A DNA stretch of 64,000 nt from Gemmata palustris (lineage in GTDB: Bacteria; Planctomycetota; Planctomycetia; Gemmatales; Gemmataceae): positions 620,001 through 684,000 of the forward strand of contig NZ_JAGKQQ010000001.1 of assembly GCF_017939745.1 (NCBI RefSeq). Reading direction: 5' to 3'. Made by a program: the position numbers and the translations under genes. The notes beneath the pieces are model-generated. The model saw nothing but the letters and a program-made list of their open reading frames with translations. It was not told where the DNA came from and did no database searches. Shown one piece after another: positions 17,844 to 27,349 of this stretch (position 1 is the stretch's first letter; every line of letters starts with the position of its first letter).

Positions 17844-18809
17844 TCAATTCAGGAAGTAGCGGTACAGGTCGGAGAGCGTCATTTCCTCGCGCACGGTGTC
17901 CGGGAGCAGGTGACTGGGAACGAACATTTCCGCGGTCTGCGCGGCCGGGCACATCACGACGTGCTGCGCGGTGATCTCTTGCAGGACGTGTCGGCTCGTC
18001 AAGATGTCCCGCGCGGGTGCCCGGCCCGCGAACTCGGCCATGTGCGCGTAGCGCGAACACTCTTCGGGTTCCGCGAGATCGCGGAAGTGGTTGGTCGCCA
18101 AGAGCGGTTCGTTCCCGCGCGCGGTACGCACGGTCGCGCGGCGCGGGGCGCGCTCGACGACCGCGCGCTCCTCGTTCCGCGCCCCCACGACGGTGATGAT
18201 TCCACCGGACATGAGGGGTTCGTTGCTCACCATTTCGAGGGCCGCGCGATAGTCCGGGGCGGTGTCGAGGACGTGCCGGAGGAACAGGAGCATCGGGTAC
18301 CCGTCCGGGTCCGAGCCCCCGAACGCGGCGTTCAGGCACACGCAGAACTTGTGTCGCGACAAGCCCGTAACGGTGCCCAACATTCCAAGAAAGCCCGCGT
18401 TGACGCCGTAATCTTCGGTGACCAAGCAGCTCGCCTTCGCGACCTTCTCGGCCGGGAACCAGTCCATGTTTCGCGCGAGCACCGGCCCGTCTGGTCCCGC
18501 GAGTGCAAGCGTCGAACACCCCATCGCGCTGGCGCCCATGAGCAGGTCGTAGCACAAGTTCGCGGCCAGGAGATCGACCGGGTCGACCCCGATCACCGTG
18601 GCGGCGGCCCGGGCGCGTTCCGCGTGGACCTTGTATTTCGCGAACACGTGCGGGGCGACGTGTACCGCCGGCCCCAACTTTTTGAAGAGCCCGCACGTCG
18701 CGGTGAGCAGGTTCTTCGACTTGGCGATCAGGTCAACGGGGTAGGGCGGGGTGCCGCTGACGGTGGGCACGGACTCGTAGCTGTAACCCTCACTGTTCGT
18801 GGTTCGCAT
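17844..18809 (-). CDS. Ntn-hydrolase of the acid ceramidase / C45 type
   Basis: A 321-residue N-terminal-nucleophile hydrolase. The key segment is MGCSTLALAGPDGPVLARNMDW: the Cys would become the nucleophile after self-cleavage, and R-N-M-D-W is the conserved strand of the linear-amide hydrolase, choloylglycine and acid-ceramidase families. The C-terminal half keeps the ATNHFRD segment of these enzymes. It should cleave a linear amide bond such as an N-acyl lipid or a peptide conjugate; the substrate is unknown. No signal peptide is visible. It starts just upstream of, and on the same strand as, the end of the next minus gene. It is convergent with the permease gene, 15 bp away. Confidence 0.75.
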   Translation of the reverse strand: MRTTNSEGYSYESVPTVSGTPPYPVDLIAKSKNLLTATCGLFKKLGPAVHVAPHVFAKYKVHAERARAAATVIGVDPVDLLAANLCYDLLMGASAMGCSTLALAGPDGPVLARNMDWFPAEKVAKASCLVTEDYGVNAGFLGMLGTVTGLSRHKFCVCLNAAFGGSDPDGYPMLLFLRHVLDTAPDYRAALEMVSNEPLMSGGIITVVGARNEERAVVERAPRRATVRTARGNEPLLATNHFRDLAEPEECSRYAHMAEFAGRAPARDILTSRHVLQEITAQHVVMCPAAQTAEMFVPSHLLPDTVREEMTLSDLYRYFLN

Positions 18810-18853
18810 GAGCGCCTCCGGGTGCGATGTGACTTCGCTCCGATTGGACGCTC

Positions 18854-21382
18854 TTACCGCTCGCTCTCGCTCCGGCGAAACACGCGGGCCGCGGGCCGCG
18901 CGCCGGCACTCTCCGTCGTCGAGTGCCGGCGCACGCCCTCTGTGGCCTCGGCATCGAGAACAAAACCCGCGGCTCCGAACTGTTCGGCCCAGTACTCCAC
19001 TGTGCGATCGTTGGGGGCGAGTCCCGAAACGGTCGGGGCTAGAAAGACGGCGCGACAGCCTCGAAACGTCGCCATCACGTTTGGAACGAATCGCTCTTCG
19101 ACGTGTTCGACGAACCCCACCGACCAGCCCAAATCGAACTCGCCCGCGAACAGCGGCTTACGGGTGTAGTCGTGCTCGATGATGACCCGGCTGTCGCGCG
19201 CGATGCGCGGATCACCGTTTACGCCGGTGGCCCGGATGCCCTTCTGCTTGGCGCGGTAGACCGTTTCGGGCGAACCGCACCCGACGTCGATCATCGTCCG
19301 CACCCCGAACCGGGTCGCGAGGTAGTCGAGCGCGCCCTCATCGGAGTGCGTTTGGGGTTCGTTGTGGTCGAAGGGTGCGTGTCCGGTTTGCGGATTTAAC
19401 GGGTCGCGTCCCAGCGCGCGGCGAAACAAGAACGAGAGGAAGTAGGCATCGGTCAGGAGATCGTCGGCCGGCACGTGTGCGAGAACGCGGGTCGCGGGCC
19501 GGCTCTTGATCGTGTTGTTCGAGAGCATGTACATCGCGGCATCCGAGCGGAATGAGAGCGCGTGAACGGCGTCCGAATGGCGCTCGGCGAGGCGCTCGCT
19601 CGCTTGCCAGGAGAGGGGCATGATGCGCTCCGTGGGCAAGACGTGCGCCCGGTCGAGGTGCGCGGCGAGCGCGTGGTCCAGGGGCACCGACGACAGGTCG
19701 AGCCACTCTCGTTCGCGATTGGAACGAAGGGTCGCACACACGCGCTGATAGTGGTCCCGAATGACCGCGCCATTGGGCGCCGATGCCATGAAACTGGCGC
19801 TCATGTACCCGAGCGGGTCGCGGTACCCGACGAACTCGGTGGTGTCGACCAGATCGAACACGAAATCCAGGTTGCCGAGTAGGACGCAATCGGCATCGAG
19901 ATAGATGCCGCCGTAATGCGCGAGCAGGTACGCGCGGATGAAGTCCGCCTTGTGCGGGAGGATCAGCGCATCGATTGGTAGGTCGCGGTCGTGGCGGAAC
20001 AGGGCCTCGAACCCCGCCCGGTCGAGCACTTCGACGCGCGCGTTTCGGTTGTGGACGCGGACCGTTTCGCAACACAGTTCGATGTACCCCGGCACCGGCC
20101 CTTCCCAGTACACCCACACGGTTCGGGGGGTGGCGCCAGTCGTCGGGGGCGTGCCGACCGATGTTGCAATAATGGGCTCGGGTTCTGGAGTCAGAGCTTC
20201 TTGGGGATGCGCGGGTGCCGAGAGCTGAAAGGCCCCGAGGTAATCGGCTTGTCGGACGCGCACCAGCCCGCGCTCCGCGGCGATCGCGTCCACGACCCGG
20301 CGCACGTCGGGCCAGCTCGGGTCCGGGTAGTCGTGGAACGCGAGGCACCCACCCGGCGCGAGTAGCGACAGCGCGAGTTCGACGTCCGCGCGAACGTTCG
20401 CCTCATCGTGCTCCCCGTCCACGAAGATCAGATCGAAGGGGCCGAGGCGCGGGTCGATTTCAGCGAATTTGCTTTGGAGTAGCGTGACGTTTCCACTCAC
20501 ACCGAACCGTTCGAGCCACCCCGCCGCGTGCGCGGGATCGAGAACATCGACGGACACCACGGCGCGCGCCGATTGCGCCAGCGCGACCGTACTGCGGCCG
20601 TGGAACCGGCCGAGTTCGAGCACCCGCTTGTCGCGCGCGAGTTCCCAGAGCGCCCGCCCCTCGGCGCAACTCAGCCACCCCGGGACACCCTCGGCGTGCC
20701 GGTACGTGCCCGCAGGTTCCCGGGCGAATCGGAAGTCGGGAACGAAGTCCGGGGCGTAGGCCGGCGGGGTGCCGAACGCGCTGACGACCGGGATGTGCTC
20801 CGCGAGACACGGGTCCGCGAACCACAGCGGCCAACCCGCGCCGCCCGCGATCCCGACCACCCGCGCGTCCTGTCCGCCCTCGTGCCTGTCCCACTGGTCG
20901 AGCATGACCCCCAACCCGCCGCGGCTGAAAACGTAAGCCTGCGAACCCCACAAGCGGGCCTTTTGCCACTGCGCGTGCGGTCCGGTCGTGAGTGCCGGTC
21001 GCGCGAGCCGGTAGCCGAGTTCCGGGCACGCGCGCGCCCACGGGTCTTGAATCGTGTCGGGTATAAACAAGCTCCCCCAGTGGAGCTGTCCCGTCGTGAT
21101 CGGGTGCCAGCGCGTGAGGTTCGCCCACAGGTAGCGGTTCACGAGCACGTCGTCTTCGAGCACGACCGCCCACCAGCACCCGTCCTCCCACGCGCGCTGG
21201 AGGACCGTGCGGTACATCCGGGAGGTGCTGTCCCACCCGATCGGCCAGTCCGCGGGCTGGCGCAGCACGGCGGGCGCGCCGGGCCAGTCGCTCGCGCGAA
21301 TCGACGCGAGTGTCCGATCGAGAACGGCCTCGCGCCCGGGGCACGTGACGACGTACAAACCGAAGTGCGGCAGCGTTGACAT
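18854..21382 (-). CDS. four-domain glycosyltransferase/methyltransferase fusion
   Basis: An 842-residue enzyme with four modules. Residues 1-235 are a glycosyltransferase-like domain with LEDDV at 75-79. Residues 250-385 are a class I SAM methyltransferase (RVLELGRFHGRST, later LIFVDGEHDE and FHDYPD). Residues 420-620 are a DXD sugar-binding glycosyltransferase domain (HYGGIYLDADCVLL, DXD at 496-498). Residues 695-815 are a second SAM-binding fold (TMIDVGCGSPE). Such proteins modify surface glycans. I chose the ATG at 21382 because the frame further upstream is low-complexity Arg/Pro sequence. No other glycan genes lie nearby. The domain assignments are confident; the sugars and acceptors are unknown. 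Confidence 0.85.
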   Translation of the reverse strand: MSTLPHFGLYVVTCPGREAVLDRTLASIRASDWPGAPAVLRQPADWPIGWDSTSRMYRTVLQRAWEDGCWWAVVLEDDVLVNRYLWANLTRWHPITTGQLHWGSLFIPDTIQDPWARACPELGYRLARPALTTGPHAQWQKARLWGSQAYVFSRGGLGVMLDQWDRHEGGQDARVVGIAGGAGWPLWFADPCLAEHIPVVSAFGTPPAYAPDFVPDFRFAREPAGTYRHAEGVPGWLSCAEGRALWELARDKRVLELGRFHGRSTVALAQSARAVVSVDVLDPAHAAGWLERFGVSGNVTLLQSKFAEIDPRLGPFDLIFVDGEHDEANVRADVELALSLLAPGGCLAFHDYPDPSWPDVRRVVDAIAAERGLVRVRQADYLGAFQLSAPAHPQEALTPEPEPIIATSVGTPPTTGATPRTVWVYWEGPVPGYIELCCETVRVHNRNARVEVLDRAGFEALFRHDRDLPIDALILPHKADFIRAYLLAHYGGIYLDADCVLLGNLDFVFDLVDTTEFVGYRDPLGYMSASFMASAPNGAVIRDHYQRVCATLRSNREREWLDLSSVPLDHALAAHLDRAHVLPTERIMPLSWQASERLAERHSDAVHALSFRSDAAMYMLSNNTIKSRPATRVLAHVPADDLLTDAYFLSFLFRRALGRDPLNPQTGHAPFDHNEPQTHSDEGALDYLATRFGVRTMIDVGCGSPETVYRAKQKGIRATGVNGDPRIARDSRVIIEHDYTRKPLFAGEFDLGWSVGFVEHVEERFVPNVMATFRGCRAVFLAPTVSGLAPNDRTVEYWAEQFGAAGFVLDAEATEGVRRHSTTESAGARPAARVFRRSESER

Positions 21383-21464
21383 TGTTCGGGCAAAAAGGGG
21401 AACGGGCCGCAGCGCTCTAACTGGGGGCGCAGCAGTAGGGGCGGGACACCAAGCGACAAGAAAA

Positions 21465-22007
21465 TCAGCTCTGCTGACCCGTGACGTTCGCGGGGAGCGG
21501 AGGGGGCGGCGGGGGCCAGCCCTGGAAGGCCCCGGCGATCGCGCCGGGAGCGGCCTGTTCGGAAGGGGAAGTCGGGCAGCAACTCGTCGGGTTCTGGCCA
21601 CCGGCGTAGAACCACGCGCTCGCTGGCGCGCTCCAAGTCGTTCCGGTTCGGAGCCAAGCGAGCACGGTAAACGGTACCCCCGCGTAGCTCGAAGCGGAGA
21701 CCGGCACGTTGGTCGCGCACCACTGCGTGCCGACCGGAACAACGTCCACATCGTAGGGCAGTTTCGGTTCTGCCGGTCCCGTCGGTGGAACGTGACCGGA
21801 GAGCACGCGAACCCGAACTAACAGCGGGAGTCCCACCCCGTCGTCCCCGTCACCGGTGTCCCCGCGCACGCAGATCGTCCCGCTGGAACTCGACCCGGAC
21901 CCGGACCCCGCGACCCGGACGTACATGTTGTTTGTTGGGCACTGAATCTCCACGATCTCTCCGAATTTCGGACCAAACGGGGCAGTACGAACACGATGTA
22001 TTGACAA
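21465..22007 (-). CDS. hypothetical Ser/Gly- and Pro-rich protein
   Basis: A 180-residue protein of no recognised family. It has a Gly/Ser tract near residues 33-42 (AGSGSGSSSSG), a beta-rich middle with a repeated V-V-P-x-G theme, three Cys and a Pro-rich C-terminus. No signal peptide is obvious at the ATG at 22007. It lies between two real minus-strand genes with normal spacing, and its codon use fits them. It may be a structural or surface protein. I am moderately sure that it is expressed. Confidence 0.5.
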   Translation of the reverse strand: MSIHRVRTAPFGPKFGEIVEIQCPTNNMYVRVAGSGSGSSSSGTICVRGDTGDGDDGVGLPLLVRVRVLSGHVPPTGPAEPKLPYDVDVVPVGTQWCATNVPVSASSYAGVPFTVLAWLRTGTTWSAPASAWFYAGGQNPTSCCPTSPSEQAAPGAIAGAFQGWPPPPPPLPANVTGQQS

Positions 22008-22037
22008 GAAGCGAACCGCGCCGGGGCCGGGTTCGAC

Positions 22038-24089
22038 TCACTCAGTTTCTACGTACCGGGCGGTCAAAACCGACAGGTCGGCCCCATTACAGTAGATCCC
22101 GAACTCGCCGGTGAGGTGCGGGTCGGGGAGCCTCTGCCGCTCCTTGGTGAAAGCCTTCTCGCTCACCAACTCCTGGCACTCGATTCCGTTCCACCGGATG
22201 CTCCACACGCAGTCCGGGCGCACCTCCAATTCCAGAAGGTGTTCCTTGTTGACCGGGGGCTCGACAAACGCCCCGAAGAACCCGAGAACGCCCAGGTCTG
22301 GCTTCGCCCCGGGGGGCACCATAAGATCCCCGCGCGAGCGATCGAGCGAATACTTGGGGGCGTCACCGGGCAGCCCGACGTTGACGAGGTGAATGAGCTG
22401 GCACCGAAACTCGTTCGGTTCTTTTGAGGGGCTTCCGCCGCCGAAGTAGATTCCGATCCCGCCCACCCACCGGATCTGTTGGAGCCCGATCTGGAGCTTG
22501 TACCCCTTCGCCTTCGTTTCCCCGAGACGGAGTAGGGCCTTGCCCTGGGACCGGACCGTGAGGATTTCCGTTTTGGGGTTGTGGTCGATCGTGGATATCG
22601 CGCTGGGGCGCCACAAGCGCTCGCCGGGTCGCGCGGTCAGCAGGTTCCGCCACTTTTTCGGATCGTGCGGTTCTTCTTTCTCCTCCGGCTTCTGTTTCGC
22701 CTGGGCGGGTACCGGTGCGGGCGCGAGTGCGGTGTACGCCCCGATTCCGCCCGCAACGAGGGCGAGCACCAGCGCCGCGATCCACCGGCGCCGGGTGCGG
22801 TTCGGGCGCGGGTGGAGTTTCAGTGTCGCGGGGTAGACCGGCGTCGGCGTCGGAGCGTCAGATGCCGGGGGGAGGCGGTTCGCGTCCGGCTCCGCATCGG
22901 TGTCGGCGCCGGCCACGGCGGACAGGTCGGGCAGCCCCTTTTCGTCCGACAGGTTCTTCAGTTCGTCGGCGACCTCGCCCGGCGTGGCCGGTCGAAGATC
23001 GGGGTTCTTCGCCAGCATGCGCTCGAGGAGGGCGGCGAGCGCGGGGGGGATTTCCGGGCGGCGTGTTGTGATCGGCGGCGCGGGCTCGGTCTGGTGCGCG
23101 GCCATGAGGCGCATGAACGACTTGCGCCCGGTCCCGGCGAACGGCGGGTCGCCCGTGAGCAGGGCGTACAGGGTGCAGCCGAGCGAATAAATGTCGGCGC
23201 GGATGTCCACCGCGTGCGTGTTCGCCCACTGTTCCGGGGCCATGTACTCGGCCGTGCCCATGACCTCGCCGATCCCGGTCAGGTCGTCGTCCGGGGCGGG
23301 GTCGTTCGAGCGGAGCAGCGCCAGCCCGAGGTCCAGCACCTTGACCTGCCCGCTCGCGGACAGCATCAGGTTGGACGGCTTGACGTCCCGGTGAACCAGG
23401 CCGTGCTCGTGCGCGTGCTGGAGCCCGAGCGCGGCCTGGCGCACGAGTTCGCACGCCACGGGGACCGGGAGCGGCCCGCCCCGGCCGACCAGCTTGGCGA
23501 GGTTCGAGCCCTCGATCAGCTCCATCACCAGGAAGTGCATCCCGTCCGCGTCGCCGGCGTCCGTGGCCCGGACGATGTTCGGGTGGTCGAGGCGCCCGAT
23601 CACTTCCATTTCCAGTTGGAACCGCGCCACCGCGCGGTGGTCCCACATCTGGCTCGCGGACAGAACCTTGACGGCGAAGTATTTCTTCAGGCGCACGTGC
23701 TCGGCGCGGTACACCGTTCCCATCCCGCCCTGGCCGAGGCGCTCCCCGATCCGGTACTGCCCCAGTTGCTCCGGGGGCTTGGGAACGAAGTAGTGGATTT
23801 GGGTCGCCGGGAGCGCGCGGCCCGCCGGCGTCTGGTGCGGGTACTCGGCTTGAGTGGGGTCGTGCGGGCCGACCTCGTTCTCGGGGGCGCGTCGGCTCCG
23901 CCAGTAGTTGTCCGTCACCTTGTCCATTCGGCGCACCACCGCGTCGCAGGAGGCGCAGCTCGATACGTGCGCCCCGATCTCGTCCATTTCGGGGGGCGGT
24001 AACCCGTCAGAGAGGAACGCGGCGAGCGCGGCCGGGGTGGGGCACGCGGGCGGATCGATTTGGGGTGCCTCAGGTGTGCCGTCCATCAA
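22038..24089 (-). CDS. transmembrane serine/threonine protein kinase
   Basis: A 683-residue receptor-type kinase. Residues 15-55 hold an anti-sigma-like Cys cluster (CPTPAALAAFL...HVSSCASCD). The kinase domain spans about 108-370, with GQGGMGTVYRAE, AVKVL, HRDVKPSNLML, DLG in place of DFG and APEQ. One membrane helix (WIAALVLALVAGGIGAYTAL) near residues 437-457 follows, then an extracytoplasmic domain of about 200 residues that resembles the concanavalin-like or DUF1080 fold. This is the standard Hanks-type arrangement in planctomycetes; the ligand is unknown. A 12-bp hairpin lies 69 bp upstream of the start. Confidence 0.9.
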   Translation of the reverse strand: MMDGTPEAPQIDPPACPTPAALAAFLSDGLPPPEMDEIGAHVSSCASCDAVVRRMDKVTDNYWRSRRAPENEVGPHDPTQAEYPHQTPAGRALPATQIHYFVPKPPEQLGQYRIGERLGQGGMGTVYRAEHVRLKKYFAVKVLSASQMWDHRAVARFQLEMEVIGRLDHPNIVRATDAGDADGMHFLVMELIEGSNLAKLVGRGGPLPVPVACELVRQAALGLQHAHEHGLVHRDVKPSNLMLSASGQVKVLDLGLALLRSNDPAPDDDLTGIGEVMGTAEYMAPEQWANTHAVDIRADIYSLGCTLYALLTGDPPFAGTGRKSFMRLMAAHQTEPAPPITTRRPEIPPALAALLERMLAKNPDLRPATPGEVADELKNLSDEKGLPDLSAVAGADTDAEPDANRLPPASDAPTPTPVYPATLKLHPRPNRTRRRWIAALVLALVAGGIGAYTALAPAPVPAQAKQKPEEKEEPHDPKKWRNLLTARPGERLWRPSAISTIDHNPKTEILTVRSQGKALLRLGETKAKGYKLQIGLQQIRWVGGIGIYFGGGSPSKEPNEFRCQLIHLVNVGLPGDAPKYSLDRSRGDLMVPPGAKPDLGVLGFFGAFVEPPVNKEHLLELEVRPDCVWSIRWNGIECQELVSEKAFTKERQRLPDPHLTGEFGIYCNGADLSVLTARYVETE

Positions 24090-24582
24090 CGATCCCCTTG
24101 GAACGGAATCATCGGTCCCAGTACCACCACGGCCCCGACGCCGGGCCTAACAGAACACCCGACCCGCGCCAGTTTGCGCGCGGGTCGGGGCGGGCGTCCG
24201 GTTCATCGCGAGGAGCGAATCTAGTTTACTCCACTTTACTCCACGGGCGGGCGCGCAAACACCGACCGTCTGCAGCGCCCGGAAAATAACTCCGCTCGGT
24301 CACGGGAAACACGGCCCTGAAACACCGAACGGTTTCTGGAAGATAGACGAATCACGCGAGGGAGCGAAGGAGCCCGATATGGGCATCGTATAGATACTGC
24401 GCATGAGCGCAAAATTAGAGCGGTTGTGCGAATTGGCGCGGTCGAAACGCCGCGCCAGTGCCCGCCTCGGAGCGGGGCACGATTCGCGCGCGCCGCGGCA
24501 CGGCGGTTGCGAAGTGTTACGCGCCGGGGACGCAAGGACACGCTGCCCGGGCATCGAACCTTCCACTTCCGAGGGCCGAGTG
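24090..24582. other. intergenic region without a supported gene
   Basis: A 493-bp stretch between the kinase start and the next small gene. It holds the hairpin at 24158-24189 and a short direct repeat of TTTACTCCAC near 24225-24243. An open frame from 24403 runs into the small gene downstream, but its first 60 residues are Arg/Ala filler and are not believed. Promoters for both directions must lie here; none is clear. Confidence 0.5.
24158..24189. repeat. hairpin upstream of the kinase gene
   Basis: A perfect 12-bp stem (24158-24169 with 24178-24189) encloses an 8-base loop. It lies 69 bp upstream of the minus-strand kinase start, so it would be in the 5' leader or block read-through from the left. 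No T-tract is present on either side. Its role is unknown. Confidence 0.5.
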
Positions 24583-24729
24583 ATGCAAGCCGACAGCATT
24601 GACCGCAACGATCTGTACCGTTTGGCGGACGACGGCTGCCCCCACAGCCCGGCGCCCGGCGACACCAGCGCCCACGACCTCAGCGCGCTGTGGGCCGCAC
24701 TCGGTAAAGACGACCGAGGGGCCGAGTAA
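24583..24729 (+). CDS. small hypothetical protein
   Basis: A 48-residue acidic peptide beginning MQADSIDRNDLYRLADDG, with one Cys and a helical C-terminus (DLSALWAALGKDD). GAGGG lies at 24571-24575, 7 bases upstream of the ATG at 24583. No family is recognised. A longer in-frame version from 24403 has implausible composition. Its amino-acid make-up is unlike a random GC-rich frame, which is the main support. Confidence 0.4.
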   Translation: MQADSIDRNDLYRLADDGCPHSPAPGDTSAHDLSALWAALGKDDRGAE

Positions 24730-25044
24730 ATCTTCCCAGGAGTGATTGAAAAGAAGGGCTCAAGTCCCCGCTGACGCTCCGGCGGGGAAGCCGAACCGAC
24801 GACCGCCCGTCCGCAGTTCAAAATTCCCCACCCGCTCCGGCCCCCCAACCTACACACCGCTCGAAGTGCGATTCCGAAAGACGCCGCACGGGGCGGACGT
24901 TCGATCGCTCAATAGTTGGATTTTTTCGGGCGCTACCCGTAAACAAAGCGGCTCTGCGCGTGCCGCGATTCCTCGCGCCGGAAGCGCGCCTGCGTGGTAT
25001 TCTGCCGCCAACGACTTCTCTCCATTTGTGTCGGGGGCGCGGAA
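24730..25044. other. intergenic region, nothing recognised
   Basis: A 315-bp stretch ahead of the hydratase gene. It contains a short GC-rich inverted repeat near 24765-24790 (CCGCTGACGCTCCGGCGGGG), which could terminate the small gene upstream. I see no coding frame with good composition and no clear promoter. Confidence 0.4.
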
Positions 25045-25836
25045 ATGGATCGTGTGAACGCTGCGTGCGAGTACCTCTTCGATATGCGCTCGGAACAGCG
25101 CCAGGTCGCGGCGCTGCCCGCGGACATCGTACCCCGCGCGCTCGCCGAAGGGTATTTGGTCCAGGAGCGCCTCGTGCGGAAGATCCTGGACCGGTTCGGG
25201 AGCCGGCCCATCGGGTACAAGATCGCCTGCACGAACGAACTGGCTCAAAAGGCGCTCGGTGTGGACGCGCCGTTCTTCGGCGTCCTCATGACGCACTCGT
25301 CACACAACTCTCCCGCAACACTTCTGGGGTCGGACTTCACCGTTCGCTGTGCCGAGGCCGAGTTCGGGTTCGAGATGGCCGCCGACGTGCGGCCCGGACC
25401 GGTTTATACGGCCGACACGATCCGCGAGTTCATCGGGTTCGCGCTCCCGTCGATCGAGATCGTGGACCACCGTTACCACAACTGGCAGGCGGTCGGCGCG
25501 CCGTCGCTGCTCGCCGACAACGCCATTCACGGGGCGTGGGTTGCGGGCGAACCGTGTGCCGGCTGGCGCGACCTGGATTTCGCCCGGCACCCGGTTTCCC
25601 TCGTGGTCAACGGCGAGCAGACCTTCACCGGCTCGGGCGCGGCCGTTCTGGGCAACCCGCTGAACGTGGTCGCGTGGCTGGCCAACGAGTTACCGAAGTT
25701 CGGGCGCCGGTTGAGTCGCGGGGATCGAGTTACGACCGGGATCACGACCGACATTTACCTCGCGCGCCCCGGCGACCAGCTCACCGCGGACTTCGGTGTA
25801 CTCGGTCGGGTGAGCCTGACCTTCACGGCCGACTGA
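25045..25836 (+). CDS. 2-keto-4-pentenoate hydratase / FAH-fold enzyme
   Basis: A 263-residue protein of the MhpD-like hydratase and decarboxylase group in the fumarylacetoacetate hydrolase fold. Marks include GYKIACTNELAQKALGVDAPFFGVL, of which GYKIACT is the key part, the metal-binding acidic cluster AEAEFGFEMA and later SIEIVDHR, and the closing TTGITTDIY. The family adds water to, or decarboxylates, 2-oxo-pentenoates in aromatic ring-cleavage pathways. No other meta-cleavage genes are in the window, so its actual substrate is unknown. The ATG at 25045 follows GGGGGCGCGGAA. It is convergent with the DUF1501 gene downstream. Confidence 0.85.
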   Translation: MDRVNAACEYLFDMRSEQRQVAALPADIVPRALAEGYLVQERLVRKILDRFGSRPIGYKIACTNELAQKALGVDAPFFGVLMTHSSHNSPATLLGSDFTVRCAEAEFGFEMAADVRPGPVYTADTIREFIGFALPSIEIVDHRYHNWQAVGAPSLLADNAIHGAWVAGEPCAGWRDLDFARHPVSLVVNGEQTFTGSGAAVLGNPLNVVAWLANELPKFGRRLSRGDRVTTGITTDIYLARPGDQLTADFGVLGRVSLTFTAD

Positions 25837-25841
25837 ACGAA

Positions 25842-25855
25842 CCGGGCGCGCCCGG
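25842..25855. terminator. short palindrome between convergent genes
   Basis: CCGGGCGCGCCCGG is a 14-bp perfect palindrome in the 32-bp gap between two convergent stop codons. Its position fits a bidirectional terminator, but the loop would be only four bases and no T-tract follows. Confidence 0.35.
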
Positions 25856-25868
25856 CAGTAGTGATCTG

Positions 25869-27263
25869 TCAGCCGTTCAGCCCGCGGATCGGCGCGTAAT
25901 CCGCCATCGCGAGCAGCTCCCGGCTGGCGCCGCGCGCGACGCGGAGCTTGCCCACATCGAACAGCGTGTGCATGACGGTGCCGATCAGGTTCTGGACCCG
26001 CACGGGCTCCGAGTTCGGGTCGCCGCCGTTCGCGGACGACTTGCCGATCACGGCCCCTTCGGGCACCCCCCCGCCGGCGAGCAGCAGCGGCCCCAGGTTG
26101 CCCCAGTGGTCGCGCCCGCCCTTCGCGTTGAGGCGCGGCGAGCGCCCCATTTCTCCGCACACCACGAGCAGCACCTTGTCTCCGAGCCCCCGCGCGCGGA
26201 GGTCGTCGAGGAACGTGCTGACCGCGTGATCGAGCGACGGACCCATGTAGCCCATGCCCTCGGTCATGTGAGCGTTGTTCTGGTCCGCGTGCATGTCCCA
26301 CACGAAGTTCGTGGTGACCGTGACGAACCCCGCCCCGCGCTCGACCAGCCGGCGCGCGAGCAGCATGAGCTTGCCGAGCGATTTGGCGTTGTCCGCGTAG
26401 TGCTGGTGGTTGTTCCACTTCTTGTCGATCTTCGTCACGTCGAACAGCCGCGCGGTGTCGTACTTGTCGACCGTTTTCGCGTCCTCCTTGCCGATGTCGA
26501 ACGCCTCACCGACGCCGCCGAGGAGGATGCTGAACGCCTTCTGCCGGGCCGCGTCCACCGGGTCCGCTTCCGTTTCCGCACTCTTTTTGAGGCGATCGAA
26601 CCCGGCGAGCAGCGTGCGCCGGTCGTCGAGCCGGTCCAGCGGTAGGTTCAGTTTCATGTCGCTCTTGAGCGCACCGTTCCCGTCCGGCTGGAACGGCGCA
26701 GTGCTCGCGGGGAACGGCCCGTGTGCGGCGAACTTGCCGAAGCCGCTTTGTTCCGGCCCCGCTTTCGGATCGACCGCGCGCGGGAACAGCACGCAGTTGA
26801 GCGGCATTCCCGTGGCGGGATTGTTGCTACCCGCGGTGCTCGCGTAGGCGCTGCCGAGGTTCGCGCCGAACGAGTCCTTGCCGACGATGGTCTTGATGTC
26901 GTGGTTCGCGTCGCCCGGGACGAACGACCGGACGACGCACAACCGATCGGCCATTTTCGCGAGCTTCGGGAACGTGCCCCCGAATGTGACACCCGGGAGC
27001 GCGGTCTTGATCTCGCCGGTCGCGCTGCGGATCTCGGCCGGCGCGCTCATCTTCGGGTCGAACGTCTCGAACTGGCTCGGGCCGCCGTGGAGGAAGAGGA
27101 ACACGACCGACTTGTCCGTGACCGGTTTGCCCGCCTCGGAGAGCTTGGTGCCGGCTCGCGCGGCGGGGATGCAATCGGCCAGCGAGAGCCCGCCGAGCGC
27201 GAGCGACCCGACGCGGAGGAAGTCCCGCCGACCGAGCCGGGCCGAATCACCGAAACGCAGCAT
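25869..27263 (-). CDS. DUF1501 protein with Tat signal (1)
   Basis: A 464-residue member of the DUF1501 family, an alkaline-phosphatase/sulfatase-like fold common in planctomycetes. The N-terminus has a twin-arginine leader (RRDFLRVGSLALGG), so it is exported folded. The conserved segments VVFLFLHGGPSQFETFDPK, of which LHGGPSQ is the hallmark, FVTVTTNFVWDMH, VVCGEMGRSPR and GRDHWG are all present. Family members are usually encoded beside DUF1549/DUF1553 cytochrome proteins, which are absent here. I set the start at the ATG at 27263, directly before the Tat leader; the frame continues upstream through a palindromic repeat without credible protein. The second DUF1501 gene lies upstream on the same strand. 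Confidence 0.9.
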   Translation of the reverse strand: MLRFGDSARLGRRDFLRVGSLALGGLSLADCIPAARAGTKLSEAGKPVTDKSVVFLFLHGGPSQFETFDPKMSAPAEIRSATGEIKTALPGVTFGGTFPKLAKMADRLCVVRSFVPGDANHDIKTIVGKDSFGANLGSAYASTAGSNNPATGMPLNCVLFPRAVDPKAGPEQSGFGKFAAHGPFPASTAPFQPDGNGALKSDMKLNLPLDRLDDRRTLLAGFDRLKKSAETEADPVDAARQKAFSILLGGVGEAFDIGKEDAKTVDKYDTARLFDVTKIDKKWNNHQHYADNAKSLGKLMLLARRLVERGAGFVTVTTNFVWDMHADQNNAHMTEGMGYMGPSLDHAVSTFLDDLRARGLGDKVLLVVCGEMGRSPRLNAKGGRDHWGNLGPLLLAGGGVPEGAVIGKSSANGGDPNSEPVRVQNLIGTVMHTLFDVGKLRVARGASRELLAMADYAPIRGLNG

Positions 27264-27349
27264 GGGTCTCTCCAGATCGACTCGAGCCGGGTGAACCCCG
27301 CCCACAGGCAACGAATTGCAAACGTGGGGGCGCCCGCGTTTTTGGTTGT

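Noticed and set aside
22581..24002. Long plus-strand open frame opposite the Ser/Thr kinase
   Set aside because: Arg/Gly/Val filler without motifs; the kinase on the other strand has full conserved motifs. High GC leaves antisense frames open.
24403..24582. N-terminal extension of the small gene at 24583
   Set aside because: The first 60 residues are Arg/Ala/Gly filler without a ribosome site; the shorter start has one.
24960..26645. 561-codon plus-strand frame through the hydratase and DUF1501 regions
   Set aside because: It spans two real genes in other frames and shows no conserved motif.
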